Assembly: GCA_000753945.1 (NCBI GenBank)
Contig: JQOA01000011.1
Span: forward strand, 1-13,484
Source: Smithella sp. D17
GTDB lineage: Bacteria > Desulfobacterota > Syntrophia > Syntrophales > Smithellaceae
Length of the DNA: 13,484 bases
Direction of reading: 5' to 3'
A program made the position numbers and the translations under genes. The notes beneath the pieces were generated by a model. It searched no databases, was not told the DNA's origin, and saw only the letters and a program-made list of their open reading frames with translations. Positions 1-6,454 of this stretch are shown here, in pieces; the stretch's first letter is position 1, and the number at the start of each line of letters is the position of its first letter.

Positions 1-1115
1 TCTTCCGCCCGTCTGGCCAGATAAGGAAGAATAAGAGTGCCGCCCATGCAATAAGCCATTACGTATATTTCATCTTGAGGGTGCCTTTTTTTGATTATGT
101 CCAGATATAAATCAGGGATTGTTTTTCCGTAGAAATCCAGTCCCAATTCGGTTTCTTCCCAGCCGGGATTGTTATGATCAACCATGTAAATGATGTAACC
201 TTTTTTTAGGAGGGATTCTACTACGGATTTTCCTGAAGCAAGATCGAAAAGTTCCGGTTTGTTAATGAGTGGAGTCGTCATATAAATAATTTTGCCGTTT
301 GATGTAATCCCTTCGGGAAGAGGGTAATAACGCAATTTCACCCTGTGATTGAGTGATCCTTCCACATATTCATAAGTGGAACAGCCGATTTTCCCCAGTG
401 TTGCTCTTTCGGCATACTCTTTAATGTCAAATGCATTTGCTTCGTATAGATTTTCCATACGGGTACGATTTTCGGCAAGGTATTGCTCAAAAGAAGTCGC
501 CAGGGTGCCATCCGGATTTTTTTTGGCAAAAGGCAACTGGCCGTCAGAGAGGGGTTGCTCCGTGATTAAAACCACCAGACACTTTAAAAGTTCTTTCATG
601 GCTTTAAGACGGGTCAATCCGATGTTGTTATATTGATATTCCAGTTGGCAGAATTCATCCATATAGTTTTTTAAATATTCTTTACCCTTTGGTGTTGTGC
701 AAATCATTCGGGCTTTTTCCCGATTGAATTTTCCGTCTATAATAAAAAAACCGGTTAAGGTATAAAGAAGCCGGGAATAGCTTTTGTAGATCCAGCCGTT
801 CATATCGGCAATAATGTCAGGATTTCTGGAAGCGCCGACAGCCAGGCGTGCGCTGGCCTTTACAGGACGCAAAAACGAATCAAGTATCGCGCTTTGCCAT
901 ATCGCGGAAATCGCGAAAGGTCCGAACATCCACAAATCCTTACCGATGGAATCAAGCGTTCTTTTATATTCGAATAAGCTTCTGATCTGCTGGCCGACCA
1001 GTTTGCTTTTCCAGGGAAGCGCCGTAGGGATATTTTCTGTGTTATCAGCCGGGGAAAAAACGCAAGCATGCATCAGTTCGTCCGGTGTAATTTTTGTGTT
1101 GTTCTCATTGGACAT
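1..1115 (-). CDS. Class I-like PHA synthase / PhaC-family alpha/beta hydrolase, 3' end cut by window
   Basis: The reading frame is open to the window edge, giving 371 codons from the N-terminus. The ATG at 1115-1113 has an AGAGGTG Shine-Dalgarno 5 nt upstream. After a long helical N-terminal region (about 1-230) comes an alpha/beta-hydrolase core. It has a strand with YMVDHNNPGW (class I synthases have a comparable SWRNPD segment) and a nucleophile elbow AYCMGG, with Cys356 in the place of the catalytic cysteine of PHA synthases. The nucleophile position matches long class I enzymes (C319 in Ralstonia) rather than the 355-residue class III type. The first glycine of the usual G-x-C-x-G box is alanine here. 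The Asp and His of the triad would lie outside the window. It is divergent from phaE and has its own promoter. It may be a second PHA synthase or a PHA-associated acyltransferase or hydrolase. Family assignment is fairly sure; activity is not. Confidence 0.8.
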   Translation of the reverse strand, partial: MSNENNTKITPDELMHACVFSPADNTENIPTALPWKSKLVGQQIRSLFEYKRTLDSIGKDLWMFGPFAISAIWQSAILDSFLRPVKASARLAVGASRNPDIIADMNGWIYKSYSRLLYTLTGFFIIDGKFNREKARMICTTPKGKEYLKNYMDEFCQLEYQYNNIGLTRLKAMKELLKCLVVLITEQPLSDGQLPFAKKNPDGTLATSFEQYLAENRTRMENLYEANAFDIKEYAERATLGKIGCSTYEYVEGSLNHRVKLRYYPLPEGITSNGKIIYMTTPLINKPELFDLASGKSVVESLLKKGYIIYMVDHNNPGWEETELGLDFYGKTIPDLYLDIIKKRHPQDEIYVMAYCMGGTLILPYLARRAE

Positions 1116-1155
1116 ACTTTCACCTCTTCTGTAGTTTATAAAAATATTGTCACTG

Positions 1156-1183
1156 ATTGTAGATCATAACATACTATTGTCAA
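1156..1183 (-). promoter_or_regulatory. Sigma70-type promoter of the class I-like phaC gene
   Basis: On the minus strand a perfect TTGACA (-35, 1178-1183) is followed by a 16-nt spacer and TACAAT (-10, 1156-1161). This sits about 40 nt upstream of the ATG at 1115. Seen in sequence; promoter activity is inferred. Confidence 0.6.
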
Positions 1184-1203
1184 TTATAATGCATCAAAAT
1201 ACG

Positions 1204-1232
1204 TTGACAAATAAATTCATTTATATTAAACA
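1204..1232 (+). promoter_or_regulatory. Possible promoter of the phaE-phaC operon
   Basis: A perfect TTGACA (1204-1209) points toward phaE. The sequence 17 nt further on (TAAACA, 1227-1232) is only a weak -10 match, so the call rests mainly on the -35. The box forms an inverted repeat with the opposing -35 at 1178-1183, so the two genes share one control region. Confidence 0.35.
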
Positions 1233-1302
1233 TTAACGAAGTTCTTTAATAACATTCAATCTACAATTTCTTCAATAGTTTTTTTTCAACATGAGGTGAA
1301 GA

Positions 1303-2223
1303 ATGGCTGACGAAGACAAACAATCTCCGTTAAAAGAAGTTCCTTTTTTTCCGTTTTTTCCGTGGATGCATACAGCAGCGGATATGTGGTTGAATCTATT
1401 GAAAGCGATGCCTTCCAACCCTGATACGTCCATAATGACGCAAACAGCGGTACAAAGCCGTTTCACCCGGCAGTTGGATACAAGTTTGAATCTTCTTAAA
1501 TCCTTTTCCCGGATGATGAGTGAACCGGAATCGGCATCAGCGGCAGCCAATTCCTTCAACGCTCTGCCGGAAATTCTCATGAAAATGGCCAAGTCAGGTT
1601 TTGACGCTGCCATGCAAATACAAAATCATTTGGTGGAAAAAGCAGGCAATATCGGCAAACGCACGGAAGTGTATAATTTTGAAAATCTTGATCAGGATGT
1701 ATTTAAAGCATTGAGCGATGTTTATGAAAAGGAATTTAGACAATACTTTAAGATTCCTCCTCTGGGTTTGACCCGTTTTTATCAGGAACGGTTCAATGAA
1801 ATGCTGGATAAGCACAATATCTTTGAAACCATGCTGGCTGAATTTTTTTCCATTCTTTATTTGCCGATAGAAAAATCTTTTAAGGTATTTCAGGAAAAAC
1901 TGCAGCAAATGGCCGAAGAAGGGAATCTTCCGCAGGAAGCAAAAGAATGTTATGCAATATGGATAAAGATACTGGAAGGTCATTACATTAGTTTGTTCAA
2001 GTCCAAAGAATATACCGACACTTTGCACCGGACACTCAACACGCTGGAGGATTTTATCATTGTCCGAAACAGGATGTTGGAAGATTTTCTGCAAATGTTG
2101 CCTGTTGTAACGCAAAAGGAGATGGAAGAGCTATACAAGGAATTCCATGTCCTGAAGAAGAGGGTGAAAGAACTGGAAAAGCAGCTCAACATTTCGCCGA
2201 ACACACTGACTGTCGTAAAATAA
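1303..2223 (+). CDS. phaE: Class III PHA synthase subunit PhaE
   Basis: This is the non-catalytic partner of the class III synthase. PhaE binds PhaC and activates polymerisation of (R)-3-hydroxyacyl-CoA at the granule surface. The 306-residue protein is rich in helix, with an aromatic/proline N-terminal stretch (FFPFFPWM, about residues 15-22) and a central IPPLGLTRFYQE segment typical of PhaE. It has a C-terminal heptad-like helix (about 272-296, with ELEKQLN near its end) that should form a coiled coil. Length is close to the family norm of about 310-360. The ATG follows GAGGTGAAG at a suitable distance. phaC starts 57 nt downstream on the same strand, the classic phaE-phaC pairing. PhaE sequences diverge fast, so the adjacent phaC is an important part of the assignment. 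Confidence 0.88.
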   Translation: MADEDKQSPLKEVPFFPFFPWMHTAADMWLNLLKAMPSNPDTSIMTQTAVQSRFTRQLDTSLNLLKSFSRMMSEPESASAAANSFNALPEILMKMAKSGFDAAMQIQNHLVEKAGNIGKRTEVYNFENLDQDVFKALSDVYEKEFRQYFKIPPLGLTRFYQERFNEMLDKHNIFETMLAEFFSILYLPIEKSFKVFQEKLQQMAEEGNLPQEAKECYAIWIKILEGHYISLFKSKEYTDTLHRTLNTLEDFIIVRNRMLEDFLQMLPVVTQKEMEELYKEFHVLKKRVKELEKQLNISPNTLTVVK

Positions 2224-2280
2224 CAGCCTTCTCACATCCGGAGGGCAACAATTAGATATTTTCGGAGTGAAGAATTTCTT

Positions 2281-3369
2281 ATGAGTTCGACAAAAATTCC
2301 TTTAGATCTGATTCTGGAAAAAATGGCCGAAGACGCCGAAAAGGCGCAACAACGAGTTACCAAGGCATCCGAGATTTTACAGGGTCAACTCAACTATGAA
2401 ATTGCATCGACGCCTTATGAGATAGTATATGAGGAAGACCGCATCAAAATTAAACATTATTTTCGCAACGATAATGCGGAAAACAAGTTGAAAGCTCCGC
2501 TGCTGGTGGTGTACGCGCTGATCAATCGTGAAACAATGCTGGATCTGCAACCTGACCGGAGCGTCGTTAAGACGTTTCTGGAGGGTGGTATTGATCTGTA
2601 TATGGTAGATTGGGGATATCCCACGCGTAAGGATCATTTTCTGACCATTGACGATCATGTCAATGGTTATATGAATAATATTATCGATTTTATCCGTAAA
2701 AAACATAATGTTCCCAAGATAAACCTGATGGGCATATGCATGGGCGGTTCGTTCAGCGTAATGTATTCCGCGCTTCATCCGGATAAAATAAAAAACCTGA
2801 TTACTACCGTTACGCCGTCGAGTTTCGATACGGATAGGGGGCTTCTGCATATCTGGATGAAAGATGTTGACGTGGACCGGATGATTCAAACTTTCGGTAA
2901 TATTCCCGGCGATCTGATGAATTTGGGATTTTTACTGCTTAATCCCGCACGTCTGATGATCGATAAATACGTCAGTTTTATGGAAAATATGGACAACAAG
3001 GATTTTGTGGAAAATTTTGTAAGAATGGAACGCTGGATTTTCGACAGCCCTGACATTCCCGGAGAAACTTTCCGTCAGTTTATTGAAGATTGCTACAAAA
3101 GGAATCTGCTTATTCAAAGCAAGATGTTTCTGGGCGGCGAGCGCGTTGATTTGAAAAAGCTGACAATGCCGCTTTTGAATTTTTTCGGCGAATATGACCA
3201 TTTGGTTCCACCTCAGGCTTGCAATCAGCTATCCGGCGCTGTAGGCAGTAAAGATGTGGAAGATGTCTGTCTGGAAACAGGACATATCGGCATTTACGTG
3301 AGTTCCAAGTTTCAGAAATTGTTTGCTCCAAAAATTGTTCAGTGGCTGAAGGAACGCGACAAGGTTTAA
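2281..3369 (+). CDS. phaC: Class III PHA synthase catalytic subunit PhaC
   Basis: This subunit polymerises (R)-3-hydroxyacyl-CoA into polyester, releasing CoA. The 362-residue length fits class III PhaC (355 in Allochromatium vinosum). The alpha/beta-hydrolase core shows the PhaC box GICMGG with nucleophile Cys153. Asp306 is in GEYDHLVPP and His335 is in ETGHIGIY. The A. vinosum triad C149/D302/H331 is reproduced with a constant offset of four residues, so the enzyme should be active. The VDWGYP segment near residue 109 is also typical of the family. It lies 57 nt behind phaE, and a GGAGTGAAG stretch precedes the ATG. A tandem-GAF gene follows after 27 nt. The assignment is secure. Substrate chain length cannot be read, though class III enzymes usually prefer short-chain monomers such as 3-hydroxybutyryl-CoA. 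Confidence 0.96.
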   Translation: MSSTKIPLDLILEKMAEDAEKAQQRVTKASEILQGQLNYEIASTPYEIVYEEDRIKIKHYFRNDNAENKLKAPLLVVYALINRETMLDLQPDRSVVKTFLEGGIDLYMVDWGYPTRKDHFLTIDDHVNGYMNNIIDFIRKKHNVPKINLMGICMGGSFSVMYSALHPDKIKNLITTVTPSSFDTDRGLLHIWMKDVDVDRMIQTFGNIPGDLMNLGFLLLNPARLMIDKYVSFMENMDNKDFVENFVRMERWIFDSPDIPGETFRQFIEDCYKRNLLIQSKMFLGGERVDLKKLTMPLLNFFGEYDHLVPPQACNQLSGAVGSKDVEDVCLETGHIGIYVSSKFQKLFAPKIVQWLKERDKV

Positions 3370-3396
3370 AGCCTTATAAGAAAGGGAGAAAAGTAA

Positions 3397-4446
3397 ATGT
3401 TAATTCAAAAAGAGTATTTTAAAAGTTTGACAAGATTGAGCAGGGAACTGGGCAAGACAGATGATCAGGAAAAGATGCTTCACTTGATTGTGTCTGTGGC
3501 GGTCGAAACTCTCAAAGCCAAGGCAGCTGTCATCTTTCTGATTGAGGAAGATTCAGAGGATTCCATTCGCAATGTCGCTGTAGCTCAGGTCGGGCTTTCT
3601 GAAAAATATATCCATGCGGGAACGGCTCATGCCATGAAAATCAGTCCGCAATTACTTAAAGACGGTTATATGTATTTTCGCGATGCCACAACAGATAAAC
3701 GGCTGATGAATTATAAAGCAAAAAAAGCGGAAGGTATTGGATCGATTCTATCTGTGCCGGTCATGGATAAGGGCCAAATGCTGGGCATTCTAAGCCTCTA
3801 TACTAAAGGTGTCCGCACATTCACCAGGGATGAAATAGATTTTCTATCCATTCTGGCCGAGCAGGGAGGCGCCGCGATTAAAAATGCCAATCTTATTCGT
3901 AAGCTTCGCAATCAATCAAAGATATTCCTGAAACTGGCCACAAGCATCTCAGCGAGTCTTGATGTTAAAACAATTTTGCAGGCGATGACTGAGGATCTGG
4001 TGAAAGATCTGTGTATCAAGGCCGCGTCGGTGAGACTGCTGGATGATAAGTCTCGCACTGTAAAACTCGTCGCAAGTTACGGATTGAGCGATAAATATCT
4101 GAACAAAGGACCGATTATGGCCGATAAAAACATCGGAAAAGCTTTGAAAGGACAAACAATAAATATTAAAAATGTGTTTGAAGATGATGGAGTTCAGTAC
4201 AAAAAGGAAAAAAAAGAAGAAGGCATTGTCTCCATGCTTTATGTTCCAATCAGATCCGAGGATGATGTTATCGGCGTTTTGAATGTATACAGTGGCAGAC
4301 AAAAGGAATTCTCCGAAGATGAAATTCTGCTGGTGACCGCCTTGGCCTATCAGGGCGGACTGGCCATTAGAAATGCCTGCATCTATATGACGATGCAGGA
4401 TGACATAAAGGATTTGAAGGATAATATATACAAGTGCTGGTTCTAA
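3397..4446 (+). CDS. Tandem GAF-domain protein in the PHA operon
   Basis: This 349-residue protein consists almost wholly of two GAF domains, at about 22-165 and 188-327. They look like an internal duplication: GLSEKY at 67 and GLSDKY at 229, EGI at 112 and 275, VPV/VPI at 120 and 283, and a closing helix with AEQGGAAI or AYQGGLAI. GAF domains bind small ligands (cyclic nucleotides, tetrapyrroles, other metabolites) or sense redox state. No histidine kinase, cyclase, EAL/HD-GYP, sigma54 or DNA-binding domain is present. No signal peptide or membrane segment is seen, so the protein is probably cytoplasmic. An AGGGAG ribosome site precedes the ATG. It lies 27 nt after phaC and 32 nt before phaJ, so it is very likely co-transcribed. 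A role as a ligand-dependent partner or regulator of PHA turnover is inference from position only. Confidence 0.85.
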   Translation: MLIQKEYFKSLTRLSRELGKTDDQEKMLHLIVSVAVETLKAKAAVIFLIEEDSEDSIRNVAVAQVGLSEKYIHAGTAHAMKISPQLLKDGYMYFRDATTDKRLMNYKAKKAEGIGSILSVPVMDKGQMLGILSLYTKGVRTFTRDEIDFLSILAEQGGAAIKNANLIRKLRNQSKIFLKLATSISASLDVKTILQAMTEDLVKDLCIKAASVRLLDDKSRTVKLVASYGLSDKYLNKGPIMADKNIGKALKGQTINIKNVFEDDGVQYKKEKKEEGIVSMLYVPIRSEDDVIGVLNVYSGRQKEFSEDEILLVTALAYQGGLAIRNACIYMTMQDDIKDLKDNIYKCWF

Positions 4447-4460
4447 CGACCAGAAAGATG

Positions 4461-4470
4461 TAAGGAGGTG
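4461..4470 (+). promoter_or_regulatory. Strong Shine-Dalgarno that fixes the GTG start of phaJ
   Basis: TAAGGAGGTG is a near-complete anti-16S complement placed 8 nt before the GTG at 4479. It decides the non-ATG start. Confidence 0.7.
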
Positions 4471-4478
4471 GAGTTTTT

Positions 4479-4910
4479 GTGATTACAGGAAAGAGTATTG
4501 ATGAGCTTAAAGTTGGAGATGTGGCGGAATTCGCCAAAACAGTGGCAGAAACGGATATATATTTATATGCCGGCATTACCGGTGATTTTAATCCGGCGCA
4601 TGTCAATGAAGCCTATGCGAAAACGACGTTTTTCAAAACCCGCATCGCTCACGGCATGCTCACGGCAGGATTTATTTCCGCCATTATCGCCAATCAATTA
4701 CCCGGGCCAGGAACTATTTATTTGAAACAGGATTTAAGTTTTCTTGCGCCGGTGCACATGGGCGACACTATTACCGGGCGAGTCGAGGTTATTGAATTAA
4801 ATGTAGAAAAAAATCGCGTTAGATTGAAAACCACCTGCAGTAATCAGGATGGTGTGATGGTCATATCCGGCGAAGGACTGGTAAGTCCGCCAAAAGCCTC
4901 GAAGACATAA
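4479..4910 (+). CDS. phaJ: MaoC-like (R)-specific enoyl-CoA hydratase (PhaJ type)
   Basis: This enzyme hydrates trans-2-enoyl-CoA to (R)-3-hydroxyacyl-CoA, linking beta-oxidation intermediates to PHA synthesis. The 143-residue protein has a single hot-dog fold. The hydratase 2 motif YAGITGDFNPAH carries Asp36 and His41, equivalent to the catalytic D31/H36 of Aeromonas caviae PhaJ. It is followed by RIAHGMLTAGFIS and LSFLAPVHMGDT, both characteristic of MaoC/PhaJ proteins. Length matches PhaJ (about 134-160). Translation starts at GTG behind an unusually strong ribosome-binding site. It is the last gene of the phaE-phaC-GAF operon, so monomer supply is co-expressed with polymerisation. Other MaoC-like dehydratases share the motif. 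Operon context is the reason for preferring PhaJ. Confidence 0.88.
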   Translation: MITGKSIDELKVGDVAEFAKTVAETDIYLYAGITGDFNPAHVNEAYAKTTFFKTRIAHGMLTAGFISAIIANQLPGPGTIYLKQDLSFLAPVHMGDTITGRVEVIELNVEKNRVRLKTTCSNQDGVMVISGEGLVSPPKASKT

Positions 4911-4968
4911 TACCAATTCGCTTGTAAGTTACCACCTGTTAGGTGTCAGTTTCCAATCGAAATGGTAT
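4910..4968. repeat. 59-bp imperfect palindrome after phaJ (possible MITE/REP-like element)
   Basis: Arms of 28 nt on each side of a 3-nt loop (GTT, 4938-4940) pair at 23 of 28 positions, counting two G-U pairs. The outer arms are ATACCAATTCG (4910-4920) and CGAAATGGTAT (4958-4968); the inner stem is CACCT/AGGTG (4933-4937 with 4941-4945). The first base overlaps the last base of the phaJ stop codon. No T-tract follows, so it is not a standard terminator. TA dinucleotides lie at both ends. I see no second copy in the window. Whether it is a dispersed repeat or an mRNA 3'-end structure cannot be decided here. Confidence 0.6.
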
Positions 4969-5003
4969 AAATCGAGATAAACCACGTGCATTTTGATCTC
5001 ATT

Positions 5004-5037
5004 ATAAAGCCGTTGCGATAAATCGCGACGGCTTTAT
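5004..5037. terminator. Bidirectional terminator between phaJ and the phasins
   Basis: The arms ATAAAGCCGTTGCGA and TCGCGACGGCTTTAT pair over 15 positions, with one G-U, around a TAAA loop (5019-5022). A run of A/T, including TTTATTTA on the plus strand, follows. It lies between convergent genes and suits both, with a better U-rich tail for the plus-strand PHA operon. Confidence 0.75.
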
Positions 5038-5052
5038 TTAGATAAAATATTT

Positions 5053-5313
5053 TTATTTTGATGCAAAAAAGGTTTCTACTTTTTTGAAATTCTCATCAGC
5101 CGCGCTCTTGAATTCCTCGCGTCCTTTTTTGATTGTTTTGATCCACTCGTTAACAGCCTTCTTGCCTTCTTCCGGGAAAAAAGCCGTCTGTTCCATCATG
5201 GCGTTAACCATTTTTTCAGTCTGATCCTGAATAACGGCCATCGCTTCAAAAGAGTTATCAAAGGCTGTTTTGTTAAAATCCACCATTTGCTTGGCAATTT
5301 GTTTGGGGTCCAT
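5053..5313 (-). CDS. Phasin-like PHA granule protein (paralogue A)
   Basis: This is a small, all-helical, acidic and lysine-rich protein of 86 residues, as expected for phasins, the amphipathic proteins that coat PHA granules. It aligns without gaps to its upstream neighbour from residue 5 to about 83. Shared features are IAKQM at 6-10, the AF-x-x-SF pattern near 17-22, a QT pair near 31 and NEW at 55-57. There is no signal peptide or cysteine. I chose the second of two in-frame ATGs (5313). The first, at 5325, overlaps the Shine-Dalgarno GGAGGAA that serves the second one. The gene lies 62 nt behind paralogue B, without a clear promoter of its own, so the two are probably co-transcribed. Phasin assignment rests on size, helical composition and the flanking pha genes. 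Confidence 0.8.
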   Translation of the reverse strand: MDPKQIAKQMVDFNKTAFDNSFEAMAVIQDQTEKMVNAMMEQTAFFPEEGKKAVNEWIKTIKKGREEFKSAADENFKKVETFFASK

Positions 5314-5316
5314 AAT

Positions 5317-5323
5317 TTCCTCC
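5317..5323 (-). promoter_or_regulatory. Shine-Dalgarno that selects the shorter phasin A start
   Basis: Minus-strand GGAGGAA ends 3 nt before the ATG at 5313 (5 nt after GGAGG). It is read through by the upstream in-frame ATG at 5325, which has no comparable site of its own. Confidence 0.65.
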
Positions 5324-5375
5324 ATTTTATTTTAGTTGTTTATTGTTTTATACTTAAAAATAACTTAACCTTTAT

Positions 5376-5666
5376 CTATTTTTTGGTCTTTGGTTTGGGT
5401 GTTTCCTGGTCTAAGGTTAAGAATTCTTCCATCTTGGAATAATTCTGATCTACAGCTTCTTTGAAATCAGTATTAACCTTTTTATAAATGTTGGTCCATT
5501 CGTTAATGAATGACTTTGTTTGAGCCGGAAGCCAGGGGGCCTGTTGGAGGATATTATCCAGAGCCTTGGTCGTTTGCTCTTGCAACATAAGTAAAGAATT
5601 AAAACTGGTCTCGAAGGCCGCTTTATGATAATCGATCATTTGCTTGGCAATTTTCTTGTTTTCCAT
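5376..5666 (-). CDS. Phasin-like PHA granule protein (paralogue B)
   Basis: This 96-residue helical protein is a paralogue of the downstream phasin. IAKQM at 6-10 and NEW at 55-57 fall at identical positions. It carries an additional C-terminal Lys/Pro-rich tail (TPKPKTKK, 89-96) that the partner lacks. Phasins coat the granule and limit its size and coalescence. The start at 5666 is set by AAAGGAG (5675-5681), 8 nt upstream. The longer reading frame, back to 5747, would run through the promoter at 5704-5731 and is rejected. It is the first gene of the phasin pair and is divergent from phaR, whose product in other bacteria represses phasin genes until polymer is present. Confidence 0.82.
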   Translation of the reverse strand: MENKKIAKQMIDYHKAAFETSFNSLLMLQEQTTKALDNILQQAPWLPAQTKSFINEWTNIYKKVNTDFKEAVDQNYSKMEEFLTLDQETPKPKTKK

Positions 5667-5703
5667 ACAAAATACTCCTTTCTTATTTATTTTCTGTATT
5701 TGT

Positions 5704-5731
5704 ATTATAAACAGCATTTTTAGTTTGTCAA
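5704..5731 (-). promoter_or_regulatory. Consensus sigma70 promoter of the phasin pair
   Basis: On the minus strand, TTGACA (5726-5731), a 16-nt spacer and TATAAT (5704-5709) give a 12/12 match to the consensus hexamers. This predicts high expression unless repressed. It also rules out the upstream-extended start for phasin B. Confidence 0.8.
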
Positions 5732-5741
5732 TAGAAAAATG

Positions 5742-5752
5742 TTGCAATGCAA
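5742..5752. promoter_or_regulatory. Candidate PhaR operator TTGCAATGCAA
   Basis: This is a perfect 5-bp inverted repeat around one base, reading TGC-N3-GCA inside. It resembles the TGC-N3/4-GCA core reported for Paracoccus PhaR. It lies 10 nt upstream of the phasin -35 box and in the phasin/phaR divergent region. The first nine bases with flank (ATGTTGCAA, 5739-5747) recur at 5859-5867, nearer phaR. Binding is inference. Confidence 0.45.
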
Positions 5753-5858
5753 TATTTTTATGTTAGCCTTTTATGCTGAAGATAAATATTATATATATAA
5801 TAAATACAATTACTTATAATTATTATCACAATTCTATTACCTGGATCATAATTATTTT

Positions 5859-5867
5859 ATGTTGCAA
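5859..5867 (+). promoter_or_regulatory. Second ATGTTGCAA copy upstream of phaR
   Basis: An exact 9-nt direct repeat of the sequence at 5739-5747, about 43 nt before the phaR start. It contains only a half-site of the palindrome. It could be an autoregulatory PhaR site or chance in AT-rich DNA. Confidence 0.25.
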
Positions 5868-5909
5868 GAATTTTCATAATGTCGTAAGAGATGGCCAGGG
5901 AGCATAAAT

Positions 5910-6386
5910 ATGAATGATAATGTCCTTTTATTAAAAAAATACACAAATCGCCGGCTTTATGAAACGGAAAAAAGTATTTATGTAACACTGGATTATGTAA
6001 CCGATGCCATTAAGCAGGGCAGGCAAATTAAGGTAACGGATGCCAAAACCGGCGAAGATGTTACTTCGGCGATACTTACACAAATTGTTTTTGAAGAGGC
6101 GCGCAAAAAAAAATATCTGCTTCCTGATCCGCTACTATACCTGATTATTCAGTATGGCGAAAATGTACTGACAGATTTTTTTGAGAAATACCTGGAGAAA
6201 ACCATTAAGAATTATCTGTTGTTCCGGAATATGGCTGATGATCAATTTAAAAAATGGCTCGAATACGGCGAAAATTACTCCAAAACGGATCCCCGGAATT
6301 TGGCCGGTCTATCACCATTTAAATCTCTTTTTGATTTATTTGCTATACCCGCTAAGAATAATCAGAAAGATGAGAAGAAATCCTGA
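5910..6386 (+). CDS. phaR: PHA synthesis repressor PhaR
   Basis: PhaR is a DNA-binding repressor of phasin (and often its own) transcription. It is titrated onto PHA granules, so the phasin is made only when polymer is present. The 158-residue protein begins with the conserved PhaR/PhbF DNA-binding domain (about 6-66). Recognisable segments are KKYTNRRLYET, SIYVTLDYV, IKQGR and DAKTGEDVT. The helical polymer-accumulation regulatory region follows (about 70-115, LIIQYGENVLTDFFEKYLE). The C-terminus is short, polar and lysine-rich. AGGGAG (5897-5902) precedes the ATG. The gene is divergent from the phasin pair across a very AT-rich 243-nt region that holds the phasin promoter and candidate operators. 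Its own promoter is less clear; TTATCA with CATAAT at an 18-nt spacing, near 5823-5852, is the best I see. The assignment is firm. Confidence 0.93.
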   Translation: MNDNVLLLKKYTNRRLYETEKSIYVTLDYVTDAIKQGRQIKVTDAKTGEDVTSAILTQIVFEEARKKKYLLPDPLLYLIIQYGENVLTDFFEKYLEKTIKNYLLFRNMADDQFKKWLEYGENYSKTDPRNLAGLSPFKSLFDLFAIPAKNNQKDEKKS

Positions 6387-6454
6387 TTGTTGCTTAACTA
6401 ATCAATCCCAGATCCTTGTAATCTCATACAAAAATCGTTTGGATATACTTCGGA

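Noticed and set aside
814..1134. 106-residue plus-strand ORF and a minus-strand 69-residue ORF within 814-1134
   Set aside because: Both are out-of-frame readings of the class I-like phaC gene, whose frame runs unbroken from 1115 to the window edge.
1594..2115. 173-residue minus-strand ORF opposite phaE
   Set aside because: It is antisense to phaE, without a ribosome site or recognised motif.
2377..2889. 170-residue minus-strand ORF opposite phaC
   Set aside because: It is antisense to a phaC with an intact catalytic triad and has no motif of its own.
5667..5747. 27-codon N-terminal extension of phasin B
   Set aside because: It would start upstream of the consensus promoter at 5704-5731. 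The Shine-Dalgarno at 5675-5681 points to the start at 5666, and the extension has no match in paralogue A.
5774..5830. AT-rich stretch as a replication origin or curved-DNA element
   Set aside because: It is A/T-rich with TATATATA, but I see no DnaA boxes or iterons. It is more simply the spacer between divergent promoters.
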